A DNA stretch of 64,000 bases from Microbacterium oleivorans (GCF_013389665.1 NZ_CP058316.1:1426001-1490000), one strand, 5' to 3'; positions 9,390 to 19,141 are shown, numbered from the stretch's first letter. The notes: a model not told the origin generated them from the letters alone. Numbers and translations are program-made.

Positions 9390-11233
9390 CGGTCCGCTCC
9401 CGGCCCGACCGCCACCGGGGTCTCGGTGCTCCGCGCGCGCTCGACCCACCGACGCAACCGCGACGATGACCGCGCCATGAGCTCGCCGGGCTCGCCGTCC
9501 TCGACGATGCGGCCGTCCTCGAGCCACACCACACGGTCGGCGGCGAGAGCCTGCGTCACGTCGTGGGTGATGGAGATCACCGTGCGTCCCTCGGCGAGCT
9601 CGGCGAGCGAGGCCGACACCTGCGCCCGCGACTGCGGGTCCAGGCCCGTCGTGGCCTCGTCGAGGACGACGACCGGCGCGTCGCGCAGCAGCGCGCGGGC
9701 GATCGCGATCCGCTGCCGCTGGCCGCCCGAGAGCGTGTCGCCCCGATTGCCCAGCACGGTGTCGTACCCCTGCGGCAGGGCGCTGACGAACTCGTGCGCC
9801 ATGGCGCGGCGGGCGGCGCGCTCGACCTCCTCGTCGGTGGCGTCCAGGCGCCCCAGCCGGATGTTCTCGCGGACGGTGTCGGCGAACAGCACCGATTCCT
9901 GCAGCAGCAGCGACACGGCGCTGCGCACGCTCGCGACCGTGGCCTGCGTCACGCTGACCCCGTCCAGTCGCACGTGCCCGGCCACCGGATCCGCCGTGCG
10001 CACCAGCAGTCCGGCGAGGGTGGACTTGCCCGCGCCCGAGGGGCCCAGCATGCAGATGTGCTGCCCGGCGGGGATGCGCAGTGTCAGGTCGCGCGCGAGC
10101 GCGCGTCCCCGGCCGTCGTCGAGGTCGATCCGGTCGAACCACACCTCGCCGCGCAGGCGCGGGAGGGGCGCTGCGTGCGGCGCATCCGCGATCTCGACCG
10201 GCTCGTCGAGCAGATCCGCGACCCGCTCGCCCGATGCCGCGGCCCGGGCGATGCGACCGGTGAACTTCGCGAGGTCGCGGAGGGGGCGCATGGCGAGCTT
10301 CAGGTAGGCGACGAACACCACCAGATCGCCCGGCGTCATGCTGCCCGAGAGCACCTGCCATCCGCCGCCGAACAGCACGAGCGCGGTGGCGACGCCGACG
10401 ATCAGGTCGGTGCGCCGTTCGAGACCGGCGGCCAGGCGGCGCGAGCGGACGCCCTCGGTGAGCGCCTTGTCGTTGCCGCGCGCGAACCCGCCGCCGAACC
10501 GCTCCTCGAGACCGTACGCCTGCACGACGCGGATCGCGCCGAACGTCTCGGCCGCGGTGTCGGCGAGCGCCCCCTCGCCCTTGCGCGTCGTGCGCGAAGC
10601 CGCGGTGATCTTGCGCGAGCTGCGCCGCGAGGTGATGAGGTACGCCACCGCCGCGAGCACGACGACGAGGGTGAGCAGCGGGTCCATCAGCGACATCACG
10701 ACGGTCAGCACGACCAGGGTGACGATGTTGCCCACCAGCGGCAGGCCCGCCGTCACGGCGACCTCCTGCAGCCGCCCGATGTCGCCGACCAGGCGCTGGA
10801 CCACATCGCCCGACGAGGTCGCGGCGTGGTACCGCGGCGAGAGCGACTGCAGATGCGCGAAGACGCGGCCGCGCAGCTCGGTCGCCACGCGCGAACCGAC
10901 GAGCGCGAACGCCACCGTGCTGACGTAGGCGGCGAGCGCGCGCAGCGCGATCAGGCCCACCAGCAGGCTCGCGCACGCCACGAGCAGTCCCACGGTCGCC
11001 TCCGGGATGCCCGCGGCGGCACCCGCGGTCGCGCCCAGGCTCGCCGACACCGAATCGACGACGAACTTCAGCGGCCACGGCTCGAGCACCCGGAAGACGA
11101 CATCGGCGAGCAGCGCCACGAGTCCGAGGGTGATCAGCCCCGCCTTGCCGCGCAGGTGCGGCTTGACGATCAGCAGGCTCCGCGCCAGTGCGCGCTGCGA
11201 GGGCACGGTCGCGCGACCCCGGCGGCGGCTCAC
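9386..11233 (-). CDS. ABC exporter, fused membrane and ATPase domains
   Basis: Half-size exporter of 615 aa. A six-helix ABC transmembrane domain spans about residues 30-320. A C-terminal nucleotide-binding domain has Walker A GPSGAGKS near residue 397, the signature LSGGQRQR, Walker B VVVLDEAT and the H-loop ITHD. Such half-transporters work as homodimers and export lipids, glycolipids or peptides (MsbA/MdlB-like). The GTG start overlaps the upstream glycosyltransferase stop. Being embedded between glycosyltransferases and kinases, it probably moves the product of this operon across the membrane (inference). Confidence 0.88.
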   Translation of the reverse strand: MSRRRGRATVPSQRALARSLLIVKPHLRGKAGLITLGLVALLADVVFRVLEPWPLKFVVDSVSASLGATAGAAAGIPEATVGLLVACASLLVGLIALRALAAYVSTVAFALVGSRVATELRGRVFAHLQSLSPRYHAATSSGDVVQRLVGDIGRLQEVAVTAGLPLVGNIVTLVVLTVVMSLMDPLLTLVVVLAAVAYLITSRRSSRKITAASRTTRKGEGALADTAAETFGAIRVVQAYGLEERFGGGFARGNDKALTEGVRSRRLAAGLERRTDLIVGVATALVLFGGGWQVLSGSMTPGDLVVFVAYLKLAMRPLRDLAKFTGRIARAAASGERVADLLDEPVEIADAPHAAPLPRLRGEVWFDRIDLDDGRGRALARDLTLRIPAGQHICMLGPSGAGKSTLAGLLVRTADPVAGHVRLDGVSVTQATVASVRSAVSLLLQESVLFADTVRENIRLGRLDATDEEVERAARRAMAHEFVSALPQGYDTVLGNRGDTLSGGQRQRIAIARALLRDAPVVVLDEATTGLDPQSRAQVSASLAELAEGRTVISITHDVTQALAADRVVWLEDGRIVEDGEPGELMARSSSRLRRWVERARSTETPVAVGPGADR

Positions 11234-12366
11234 GCCCCCACCTCCGCGGGGAGGGCGGCGAGGGTGCGGGCCAGCACTCCCGACCAGTCGTGCGCCGCGA
11301 CCGCCCGGCGACGGGCGGCCACCGACCAGCGCACACGCGTCTCGGGGTCGGCCGCAAGCGCCTCGAGGGCGTCGGCGAGGGCCACCGGATCGCCGGGGCG
11401 CACGAGCGCGCCGGTCTCACCGTGGGCGACGAGCTGCGGCAGCTGCCCCACCCGCGATGCGACGACCGGGATGCCGGCGGCGAGGTACTCGCACACCTTC
11501 AGCGGCGAGAAGTAATCGTCGGCCTCCCGGTAGGGGGCGACACCGATGTCGATCCCGCCGAGCATCGCCGGCACCTCGCTGGGGGCGACGGCGCCCACGA
11601 AGCGGGCCTCCAGTCCCAGGCGCGTCGCCTGCTCCCGCAGCTCGGCGCCGGCGGGGCCGTCGCCGATGACGGTGAGACGGATGCCGCATCCGCGTCGCGC
11701 GAGTTCGGCCGCGGCGTCGAGGAGCACGTCGACGCCGTGCCAGTGCTTGAGCGTCCCGACGAACCCGACCGTGGGGGTCTCCCCGGCGTAGCGTCGCGCA
11801 GTCGTGGGACGGATGCGGGCGGTGTTGACGCCGTTCGGCTCGACGACCGGGTCGACCGCGCCGAGCCCGCGTGCCCACGCGGCCACCGGTTCGGAGACGC
11901 AGGTCACGACCGCCGCGGCCCGCAGCGATTGCTCGGCGAGCGCGCGCACGCCCACCTCGTCGACGAGCTCGCGATGCAGCCGCTGCTCCTCGATGAGCGG
12001 GGCGTTGACCTCGAGCACCAGCGGCGAGCCGGTCTCGGCCGCGATCCGCGCGCCACCGTCGCTGAACAGCGAGAACCGCTCGTAGACCAGGTCGCAGCCG
12101 TCCGCGGCGGCGGCGTCGGCGAGCTCGCGGGCGGCGCGGGCGATGTCGCGCTCTCGTGCCGCGGTGTCGCCGCGGGCGACGCGGCGCTCGATCACGCGGA
12201 GCTGTGCGAGGTCGTCCGGCACGTGGTCGCCGCGCCGGGTCGTGTAGACGGTCACCTCGTCGCCGCGGGCCCGGAACGCGCGCACGACCTCCTGGATGTG
12301 CACGCTCGCCCCCTTGGTGCCGAAGACGGGCACCCCGGGGTCTGCGCACAGGTACGCGACGCGCAT
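11230..12366 (-). CDS. GT4-type glycosyltransferase
   Basis: The 378 aa protein is a retaining GT-B glycosyltransferase of family 4. The N-terminal Rossmann domain begins MRVAYLCADPGVPVFGTKGASVH. The C-terminal nucleotide-sugar domain carries the GTLKHWHGVDVLLDA segment, the EADDYFSPLKVCEYLAAGIPVVAS stretch (E-x7-E-type motif) and GETGALVRPGD. ATG 12366 shares one base with the upstream stop (TGATG), and its stop overlaps the ABC exporter GTG. Donor and acceptor are unknown. Confidence 0.85.
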   Translation of the reverse strand: MRVAYLCADPGVPVFGTKGASVHIQEVVRAFRARGDEVTVYTTRRGDHVPDDLAQLRVIERRVARGDTAARERDIARAARELADAAAADGCDLVYERFSLFSDGGARIAAETGSPLVLEVNAPLIEEQRLHRELVDEVGVRALAEQSLRAAAVVTCVSEPVAAWARGLGAVDPVVEPNGVNTARIRPTTARRYAGETPTVGFVGTLKHWHGVDVLLDAAAELARRGCGIRLTVIGDGPAGAELREQATRLGLEARFVGAVAPSEVPAMLGGIDIGVAPYREADDYFSPLKVCEYLAAGIPVVASRVGQLPQLVAHGETGALVRPGDPVALADALEALAADPETRVRWSVAARRRAVAAHDWSGVLARTLAALPAEVGA

Positions 12367-13622
12367 CAGGCAGCCCTCCGCTCGTCGCGCGCGACCGCCC
12401 CGGTGAGCTCGGCGAGGTCGGCCGCCAGCCGTCGCGCGTCGAACTCGCGCTCGATGAGCCGGCGCGCCCGTCGCGCGATCGGCTCCGCCGGGAAGTCCGC
12501 AGCGCACGCCCGGGCGAGGGCCTCGGCGAGGTCGGCGACGTCGCCGGGGGCGCACAGCACCCCCGTCTCGCCGTCGCGGATGATCTCGGGGATGCCGGTG
12601 ACCGCCGTCGACACGCACGGCACCCCGCTCGCCATGGCCTCGAGGAGCACCGTGGGCAGCCCGTCGGCATTGCCGTCGGCGCCGACCAGGCAGGGAGCGA
12701 CGAAGACGTCGGCCTCGCGCAGGCACTGCGCCACCTCGTCCTGCGAGCGGGCACCGAGCATCCGCACGGCATCGCGCACGGGCGACGCGTCGATCTGCGC
12801 CCGCAGGTCCGGCCCCAGCTCACCGTCACCGACGATGTCCAGGCGCACCGCCACACCGCGGGCGCGAAGCCGCTCGACGGCTCGGACGAGCAGCCCGAAG
12901 CCCTTCTTCTCGACCAGGCGCCCCACCGCGAGCAGCCGGACCTCATCGGCGCGGGCGGCCGGTGGCACGAACGGGAACCGGTCGAGCTCGAGCCCGTTGT
13001 ACACGCGATGCAGCCGCGGACCGTCGCCGAACTCGGCCCTCAGGTGCGCGAGGTTGTAGTCGCTGACCGTCACCGCGAACGCGGCATCGTCGAGCTTGCG
13101 GGCCAGGTCCTCGCGCGAGACCGATTCGTGGAAGATGTCCTTGGCGTGGGCGGTGAACGAGTACGGGATGCCGGCCAGGCGACCCGCGAGCCGCGCGATC
13201 GTCGTCGCGGCCGACCCGAAGTGCGCGTGCAGGTGCGTGACGCCCCGCATCCGGGACTGCCGGGCCACCTCCACCGCCTGGACGGCGTCGTCGGGCTCGA
13301 GTTCGGCGAGCTCGGACAGGTGCCGGGCGACCGCCGCCGCCAGCTCGGGGTCTGCGCCGGCCGAGCGCAGCGTCGCCCAGGCGATGCTCAACCGCTTGGG
13401 CACCGGGATCGCGCGCACCGGGGCCTGCACCCGGGCGAGCTCCGCGTGGAACCGCGTGTCGTCGGTCGGCCGGAGGGCGAAGATCTCGATGCGTTCGCCC
13501 TGGGCCTCGCGAGCGAGGATCTCGGTGACGACGAAGGTCTCGGAGAAGCGCGGGTACATCTTCAGCACGTAGCCGATGAGCGGCGCCGCGGGACGAGCCG
13601 GGACGGTGATGTCAGACAGCAT
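12366..13622 (-). CDS. GT4-type glycosyltransferase (WcaL-like)
   Basis: The 418 aa protein opens with GYVLKMYPRFSETFV, the start typical of WcaL/AmsK-like polysaccharide glycosyltransferases. It continues with the THLHAHFGSAATTIARLAG and SFTAHAKDIF acceptor-side motifs and the donor-site segment GNADGLPTVLLEAMASGVPCVST. This is the GT-B fold, family 4. It overlaps the preceding gene by 11 bases (13612-13622), so coupled translation is likely. The WcaL resemblance suggests addition of a hexose to an exopolysaccharide or glycolipid, but specificity cannot be read from sequence. Confidence 0.85.
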   Translation of the reverse strand: MLSDITVPARPAAPLIGYVLKMYPRFSETFVVTEILAREAQGERIEIFALRPTDDTRFHAELARVQAPVRAIPVPKRLSIAWATLRSAGADPELAAAVARHLSELAELEPDDAVQAVEVARQSRMRGVTHLHAHFGSAATTIARLAGRLAGIPYSFTAHAKDIFHESVSREDLARKLDDAAFAVTVSDYNLAHLRAEFGDGPRLHRVYNGLELDRFPFVPPAARADEVRLLAVGRLVEKKGFGLLVRAVERLRARGVAVRLDIVGDGELGPDLRAQIDASPVRDAVRMLGARSQDEVAQCLREADVFVAPCLVGADGNADGLPTVLLEAMASGVPCVSTAVTGIPEIIRDGETGVLCAPGDVADLAEALARACAADFPAEPIARRARRLIEREFDARRLAADLAELTGAVARDERRAA

Positions 13623-14787
13623 GGGCGATGACCTCCTGGGGGATGCGATCCAGCGAACGGGCGGCGAGAGGGGCGACGGCGGCGAGTCCGTCGAGGTCGA
13701 CGGAGCTGCGCGCCGAGCGGTGTCCGATCGAACGGGCGAAGAAGTCGGCGACGGTGCGGGCGTCGAGGGTCTCGGGCGCGGCAGACGAGACGGCGCCGAC
13801 CCGCGCGAGGGCGGTCGCGCGGATGCGCTGCTCGTCGCGGCGCGAGGCGCGTGGCACGACGAGCAGCGGCGTGGGGCTGCTCATCACCTCGCAGACGGTG
13901 TTGTATCCGCCCATCCCGACCACGGCGGCCGCGCGATGGACGAGATCCGGCATGTCGCTGATGGTCTCGACCACGCGGGTGGCCGCGGTCGCCGCAGCGC
14001 GCACGAGCGCACGATCGGGCTCGGGCATCTGCGGGCCGGTGACGACCAGGTGATCGTGTCCCTCGGGAACCTCGGCCGCTGCGGCGGTCATGGCCGTCCG
14101 CAGCCCGTCGGCGCCTCCGCCGACGGTGGTCAGCACGAACGGCCGCGCCGCCTCGTGCCGCATCGACGTGCTGCGCCCGTTGGCGAGGTAGCCGGTGTGG
14201 AACACCAGGTCGTGCAGGCCGCGCGGGAGCTCGCCCGTCACCCGCATGTCGTGCACGGCAGGATCCCCGTATACCCAGACGGCGTCGTAGAGCTCGCGGA
14301 CGGCGGCGGCTCCGCCGAGGAGCCGGAATTCCTCACGCGCCACCGCCGGACGGTCGAGCACGTCGCGCAGCCCCAGCACGGTGACGCACGACGGCTGCTC
14401 GTCGCGGAGGATGCGCAGCGCCGCCGTCAGCTCGCCGTGCACGCCGAACGGATGCCGGTCGACGATGACCAGATCGGGGCCGAACGCGCTCAGCACGCCC
14501 GCGGCGGCGCCGCCGCGCATGGCGGTGACGCGGTCGATGCCGGCGGCGAGGTGGCGGGAGCGGTAGCCGCCGTCGCCGACGGTGATGCCCGGCAGCACCA
14601 CCCAGTCCCATCCACGCGGCGCGGGGAAGGCCGTCGCGCCGGCGTCGCCGGTGAGGAGGATGCCGGTGACCTCCTCGCCGCGCAGCGCCGGGAGGGCACG
14701 CGTGAGGGCGTGGGCGATCGCGAGATTGCGACGCACGTGGCCGAGCCCCACCGAGTCGTGCGAGAAGAGGGCGACCCTGATGACCAT
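13612..14787 (-). CDS. MurG/COG4671-like glycosyltransferase, first gene of operon
   Basis: The 391 aa GT-B glycosyltransferase-like protein has an N-terminal motif SHDSVGLGHVRRNLAIAHAL typical of 'predicted glycosyl transferases' related to MurG and UDP-glycosyltransferases. The C-terminal VVGMGGYNTVCEVMSSPTPLLVVP matches the GGxxT donor-binding loop of that group. I start at ATG 14787 because GGAG lies eight bases upstream; an alternative start 19 codons earlier has no such site. It heads the six-gene operon. The upstream 180 bases to rnhA are the likely promoter region, but no clear -10 box was found for this direction. Confidence 0.82.
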   Translation of the reverse strand: MVIRVALFSHDSVGLGHVRRNLAIAHALTRALPALRGEEVTGILLTGDAGATAFPAPRGWDWVVLPGITVGDGGYRSRHLAAGIDRVTAMRGGAAAGVLSAFGPDLVIVDRHPFGVHGELTAALRILRDEQPSCVTVLGLRDVLDRPAVAREEFRLLGGAAAVRELYDAVWVYGDPAVHDMRVTGELPRGLHDLVFHTGYLANGRSTSMRHEAARPFVLTTVGGGADGLRTAMTAAAAEVPEGHDHLVVTGPQMPEPDRALVRAAATAATRVVETISDMPDLVHRAAAVVGMGGYNTVCEVMSSPTPLLVVPRASRRDEQRIRATALARVGAVSSAAPETLDARTVADFFARSIGHRSARSSVDLDGLAAVAPLAARSLDRIPQEVIAHAV

Positions 14788-14954
14788 GACACGCTCCAGA
14801 AGACGGCGACGCGGTGACCGCGACGGATCGGACGACCCGTGCACCCCACAGTGCCCAGGCGCGCTAAAGCGGCGGTAAGCCGATCACGAGAGGCTTCTTA
14901 TGCGGCGCGCGACGGTGCGGGTGGCGGTGGCTTCGAGCCGCGCCCGCGGTCGAC

Positions 14955-14960
14955 TAGCGT
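14955..14960 (+). promoter_or_regulatory. -10 box of leaderless rnhA
   Basis: TAGCGT lies exactly six bases before the GTG at 14967. That spacing puts the transcription start at or next to the start codon, so the mRNA would be leaderless; no Shine-Dalgarno sequence is present. The box fixes GTG 14967 as the start. Confidence 0.6.
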
Positions 14961-14966
14961 TTCAGG

Positions 14967-15503
14967 GTGAGCGAAGCACCCTCCCGCTATGTCGTGGCCA
15001 CCGACGGCGCCTGCAAGGGCAACCCCGGACCGACCGGCTGGGCATGGGTCGGCGAGGACGGGCATTGGGCCGCCGGGGCCCTCCCCGAGGGCACGAACAA
15101 CATCGGTGAGCTGCTGGGTCTGCTCCATGCGATCGAGGACCACCCCGACGTCCCCGAGCTCGTCGTGCAGGCCGATTCGAAGTACGCCATCGACACCTAC
15201 GCCTCGTGGATGGACGGCCACCGTCGCCGCGGCTGGAAGACCTCCACGGGTGCTCCTACGAAGAACCGCGACATCCTCGAGCAGCTCATCGTCGCCCGCG
15301 ACGCCCGGCGTGCCCGTGGCCTGCCCGACGTCGTGCTGGAGCACGTGCGCGGGCACCGGGGCCACGTGCTCAACGAGTGGGCCGACGAGCGGGCCGTGCG
15401 CGGGGCGGAGCACGCAGCGAAGGGCACGGCGAGCGCGTGGTCGTCATTGGGCGGCCGACACGAGCGACTCGACGTCTCGGAGGCGCCGAAGAAGAAGCGC
15501 TGA
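14967..15503 (+). CDS. rnhA: Ribonuclease HI
   Basis: Degrades the RNA strand of RNA-DNA hybrids. The 178 aa protein shows the complete active site: Asp13 (TDGACKGN), Glu48 (NNIGELLG), Asp70 (VQADSKY), His130 (RGHRGH) and Asp140 (NEWADERA). A C-terminal extension of about 35 residues ends in a basic KKKR. It is a single-gene unit on the plus strand, ending one base before the stop of the convergent NUDIX gene. Confidence 0.92.
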   Translation: MSEAPSRYVVATDGACKGNPGPTGWAWVGEDGHWAAGALPEGTNNIGELLGLLHAIEDHPDVPELVVQADSKYAIDTYASWMDGHRRRGWKTSTGAPTKNRDILEQLIVARDARRARGLPDVVLEHVRGHRGHVLNEWADERAVRGAEHAAKGTASAWSSLGGRHERLDVSEAPKKKR

Positions 15504-15504
15504 G

Positions 15505-15981
15505 CTAGATCGCGCCCAGCAGCTTGGCGAGCCGGTCCAGGGCCGGGCGCTGGCCGCGGACGAGCCGCGTTCGCGCGTCGTCGAGCGACAGCCACGCCAC
15601 GCGGTCGACCTCGGGGAACGACGCCCGACGGCCCGACCGCGGCGGCCATTCCATCTCGAACTCTCCGAACCGAGCCGGCGTCACGTCGAACCCCGCGCCG
15701 TCGACGACGAACACGGTGATCCGCTTGCCCGAGGCATAGGCGAACGTGCCGAGCTCGGCGTACTCGCCCCCGGGCGGGTCCAGGCCCAGCTCCTCGCGGA
15801 ACTCGCGCCGGGCGGCATCCCGGGCCGTCTCGCCCTCGGCATCGAACTCGCCCTTCACGATCGACCAGGCGCCCTCGTCCCGGGACGCCCAATAGGGCCC
15901 GCCCATGTGCGCGACGAGCGCCGACACCGTGCCGTCCGCAGCGACGCGGTAGGGCAGGATGCCGGCGCTCGTCGCCGCCAC
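15505..15981 (-). CDS. NUDIX hydrolase (COG4119-like)
   Basis: The 158 aa protein is a predicted nucleoside-diphosphate-X pyrophosphohydrolase. The N-terminus SAGILPYRV and the segment GGPYWASRDEGAWSIVKGEF match the COG4119 type. The NUDIX box runs from Gly44 to Gly66 and ends REFREELG. Its first spacing is six rather than five residues (Gly44 to Glu51), a small departure from the consensus. GTG 15981 lies two bases after the aldo/keto reductase stop, so it is co-transcribed with that gene. The substrate is unknown. Confidence 0.8.
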   Translation of the reverse strand: MAATSAGILPYRVAADGTVSALVAHMGGPYWASRDEGAWSIVKGEFDAEGETARDAARREFREELGLDPPGGEYAELGTFAYASGKRITVFVVDGAGFDVTPARFGEFEMEWPPRSGRRASFPEVDRVAWLSLDDARTRLVRGQRPALDRLAKLLGAI

Positions 15982-15983
15982 GA

Positions 15984-16997
15984 TCAGGCCGGGCGACTCT
16001 TGGGCGAGACCGTCTCGGTCTCGGCCGGGTCGGTGGCCGCGACGCCGCCGAGGGCGTCGTTGATCGCCGCGTACGCCGCGTCGTCGAGCTTCACACCCGA
16101 CGCCTTGACCGTGTCCTCGAGCTGCTCGGGACGCGAGGCCCCGACCAGGGCTGCGGCGATGTTGTCGTTGTGCAGGACCCAGGCCAGCGACAGCTGCGCG
16201 ATCGTCAGGCCCGCCTCGTCGGCGATGGGCCGCAGCTTCTGGACGGCGGTGAGAACCTCGTCGTTCAAGAAGCGCTTGATGAAGTTCGCGCCGCTCTTCT
16301 CGTCGGTCGCGCGCGACCCCTCCGGCACGGGCTGGCCCGGCTGGTACTTGCCGGTCAGAACGCCCTGGGCCAGCGGCGACCACACGATCTGCGAGATGCC
16401 GAGCTCCTGCGAGGTGGGGATGACCTTGCCCTCGATGACGCGCCAGAGCGCGGAGTACTGCGGCTGGTTCGACACGAGCTGGACCCCCAGCTGCTTGGCC
16501 AGGGCGTGCCCCTCGCGAAGCTGTTCGGCGGTCCACTCGCTCACCCCGATGTAGAGCGCCTTGCCCTGACGCACGATGTCGGCGAAGGCCTGCATCGTCT
16601 CCTCGAGCGGGGTCTCGTAGTCGTAGCGGTGCGCCTGATAGAGGTCGACGTACTCGACCCCGAGACGCCGCAGCGACCCGTTGATGCTGTCGAAGATGTG
16701 CTTGCGCGAGAGGCCCTGATCGTTGGGTCCCTTGCGGCCGGTGGGCCAGTACACCTTCGTGAAGATCTCGAGCGACTCGCGCGGCTGACCCTTGAGCGCG
16801 TCGCCGAGGACGACCTCCGCCGCCGTGTTGGCGTAGGCGTCGGCGGTGTCGAACGACGTGATGCCCAGATCCAGCGCCTTGTGGACCGTCGCGATCGCCG
16901 CGTCGTTCTCCACCTGCGAGGCGTGCGTCACCCAGTTCCCGTACGTGATCTCCGAGACTTTGAATCCACTGTTGCCGAGGTAGCGATACTCAACCAT
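15984..16997 (-). CDS. Aldo/keto reductase
   Basis: NADPH-dependent TIM-barrel oxidoreductase of 337 aa in the family of voltage-gated K+ channel beta-subunit-like reductases. The catalytic tetrad is visible: Asp50, Tyr55 (DTADAYAN), Lys81 (TKVYWP) and His123 (YQAHRYD). TAGCGT at 17009-17004 sits six bases before the ATG, so it is probably transcribed leaderless from its own promoter. It is followed by the NUDIX gene two bases later. The physiological aldehyde or ketone substrate is unknown; detoxification is the usual role. Confidence 0.88.
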   Translation of the reverse strand: MVEYRYLGNSGFKVSEITYGNWVTHASQVENDAAIATVHKALDLGITSFDTADAYANTAAEVVLGDALKGQPRESLEIFTKVYWPTGRKGPNDQGLSRKHIFDSINGSLRRLGVEYVDLYQAHRYDYETPLEETMQAFADIVRQGKALYIGVSEWTAEQLREGHALAKQLGVQLVSNQPQYSALWRVIEGKVIPTSQELGISQIVWSPLAQGVLTGKYQPGQPVPEGSRATDEKSGANFIKRFLNDEVLTAVQKLRPIADEAGLTIAQLSLAWVLHNDNIAAALVGASRPEQLEDTVKASGVKLDDAAYAAINDALGGVAATDPAETETVSPKSRPA

Positions 16998-17058
16998 GCG
17001 ATGACGCTACCGCTCGGCGGGCCTGTGCAGCCGGGGGTTGCGCCCCGTGACGGATCCG

Positions 17059-17817
17059 CTACGCGGTGGGCGGCTGACCGTGCGCGACGAGGTCGTCGAG
17101 CGGCCCGGTCGGCAGAGCGATCCACCCCTCGCGGCGAGCAGCGGCGAGCTGGTCGGGTTCCGGCTGGATCACCGCCCCGCGAGCGGAGGCGCGCGTCGCG
17201 AGCGCCGCCACGACCGCGTCGAACGCGTCGCCCGAGCGCACCATCGTCGCGGCGTGCTCACCGGGGTCGAGCCACGGCGCGGCCCCGAGCATCGCATCCA
17301 GCAGGACCCGACGCACCGCGGGGTCGACGCGGTAGCCGCGGGTGTCGAAGCCCCAGACCCGGAGGGACGCGCCCGGATAGACCTCGGCCAGGTCGCCCGA
17401 GCCGGCGCGGTCGACGTCGCGGCCGTCGGCCCGCAGCCGCGCCACGAGACCCGCGCACCGCAACGCCGTGACGCCCAGACGGTCCGTCGAGACGCTGAGC
17501 GGCCACCGGCCCGTGATGGCTCGCACGACCCGGTCGGTCTCCCGGTAGGCGAGCCGGCGCCGCCATGACGCCCCGCCGTCGACCTCCGGTGCGCCGGACG
17601 GGTCGGCGTGGCGCGAGACGAAGTCGACGAACTCGTCGGGCCAGCCCAGCGCGCAGTCGATTCCGATCTTCGTCGCCGTCCGCGCCGCGTCGACGATGTC
17701 GGTATCGGAGGCGCCGAGCCGCAGTGACACCAGGCGGGCGGACGATGCGGCCCATTCGACGACCGCCACCGCGGTGCCCGCGTCGGCGGCCGCCAGGTCC
17801 ACCCCGACGGTGCGCAT
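17059..17817 (-). CDS. DUF429 family protein
   Basis: The 252 aa protein matches DUF429, a family predicted to have an RNase H-like fold. The family opening (M)RTVGVDLAAADAGTAVAVVEW and conserved acidic residues (IDCALGWPDEF, DAFDAVVAALATRA) are visible. Function is unknown; RNase-H-like families include nucleases and ATP-binding proteins. It starts 11 bases after the rlmN stop and is probably co-transcribed with it, which is consistent with an RNA-related role but not proof. Confidence 0.75.
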   Translation of the reverse strand: MRTVGVDLAAADAGTAVAVVEWAASSARLVSLRLGASDTDIVDAARTATKIGIDCALGWPDEFVDFVSRHADPSGAPEVDGGASWRRRLAYRETDRVVRAITGRWPLSVSTDRLGVTALRCAGLVARLRADGRDVDRAGSGDLAEVYPGASLRVWGFDTRGYRVDPAVRRVLLDAMLGAAPWLDPGEHAATMVRSGDAFDAVVAALATRASARGAVIQPEPDQLAAARREGWIALPTGPLDDLVAHGQPPTA

Positions 17818-17828
17818 GTCCCGCGGGC

Positions 17829-19091
17829 TCAGCCGGCGGGAACGGTGTCGGCGGCGCGCTGATCGTCCTCGGTGGCCACGAGCTGGCCGCAGGCGCCGTC
17901 GATCTCTTTGCCGCGGGTGTCGCGCAGCGTCGTGGGCACCCCGGCCTCGTTCAGGCGGCGCACGAACTCGTCCTGCACCTCGGGCTCGGACGACGTCCAG
18001 ATGGATCCCGGCGTGGGGTTCAGCGGGATCGGGTTCACATGCACCCAGCCGCGGCCGCGGGCGTTGAGCTTCTCGGCGAGCAGGTCGGCCCGCCAGGCGT
18101 GATCGTTCATGTCCTTGATCAGGGCGTACTCGATCGACACGCGACGGCCGGTCTCGTCGAAGTACGCACGCGCGGCGTCGAGGGCCTCGTCGACCTTCCA
18201 GCGCGAGTTCACCGGGATGAGCTCGTCGCGCAGCTGGTCGTCGGGCGCGTGCAGCGACAGTGCGAAGGTGACGGGGATGTCCTCCTTCGTCAACTTCTGG
18301 ATCGCGGGGACGAGACCGACCGTCGAGATCGTGATGCCGCGCGCGCTCATGCCGATGCCGTGGTCCTTGTCGACCATCGTGCGCACCGCCTGCATGACCC
18401 GGGCGTAGTTCGCCAGCGGCTCGCCCATGCCCATGAAGACGATGTTCGTGACGCGCTCGCCCTCGTGGCCGACCTTGCGCGGATCACCGAGGCCGCCGTC
18501 GGCGATCAGCCGGTTGGCGCGGACGATCTGCTCGACGATCTCGGCGGCCGACATGTTGCGGGTCAGCCCTGCCTGGCCGGTGGCGCAGAACGGGCAGTTC
18601 ATGCCGCACCCGGCCTGGCTCGAGACGCAGAGGGTGATGCGGCCGGTGTAACGCATGAGCACCGACTCGACGAGGGCGCCGTCATGGAGCTTCCAGAGGA
18701 ACTTGATCGTGTCGCCGCGATCGGTCTCGAGTCGGCGCACCTCCGTCAACAGGGGCGGCAGCATGCCCGCCACGAGCTCGTCCCGGCCCGCCGCCGGCAG
18801 GTCGGTCATCTCGGCGGGGTCCGAGGTGAAGTGCCGGAAGTAGTGCTTCTCGAGCTGCTTGGCCCGGAACCCGGGCATGCCCAGTTCCTTCACCTTCTCG
18901 ACGCGCTGCTCGGGGGTGAGGTCGGCGAGGTGCACCGGGGGCTTGCCGCGCTTCGGGCTGGCGAACTGCAGCAGGGGCCGGCCGGTCTCGTCCTTCTGCT
19001 GCGACCAACCCTCGGTCGCCGGACGCACCTGACGCGGCTTGGTCGTGCGCACGGCGGAGGCGGCCCCGCGCTCGGGAGAGGAATCGGTCAT
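17829..19091 (-). CDS. rlmN: 23S rRNA (adenine2503-C2)-methyltransferase
   Basis: Dual-specificity radical-SAM enzyme that methylates A2503 of 23S rRNA, and A37 of some tRNAs. At 420 aa it is longer than the E. coli enzyme because of an N-terminal extension of about 45 residues. The iron-sulfur cluster cysteines are Cys162, Cys166 and Cys169 (CGMNCPFC). The SAM-contact segment [12 protein letters not shown] and the C-terminal methyl-relay cysteine in GACGQL are present. TACCCT seven bases before the ATG suggests a leaderless transcript. It leads a two-gene unit with the DUF429 gene. Confidence 0.95.
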   Translation of the reverse strand: MTDSSPERGAASAVRTTKPRQVRPATEGWSQQKDETGRPLLQFASPKRGKPPVHLADLTPEQRVEKVKELGMPGFRAKQLEKHYFRHFTSDPAEMTDLPAAGRDELVAGMLPPLLTEVRRLETDRGDTIKFLWKLHDGALVESVLMRYTGRITLCVSSQAGCGMNCPFCATGQAGLTRNMSAAEIVEQIVRANRLIADGGLGDPRKVGHEGERVTNIVFMGMGEPLANYARVMQAVRTMVDKDHGIGMSARGITISTVGLVPAIQKLTKEDIPVTFALSLHAPDDQLRDELIPVNSRWKVDEALDAARAYFDETGRRVSIEYALIKDMNDHAWRADLLAEKLNARGRGWVHVNPIPLNPTPGSIWTSSEPEVQDEFVRRLNEAGVPTTLRDTRGKEIDGACGQLVATEDDQRAADTVPAG

Positions 19092-19141
19092 GGGTTCCAG
19101 GGTACCGGGGCGCGGTCGCGGAAAGACTGGTGGGCCCGCGC

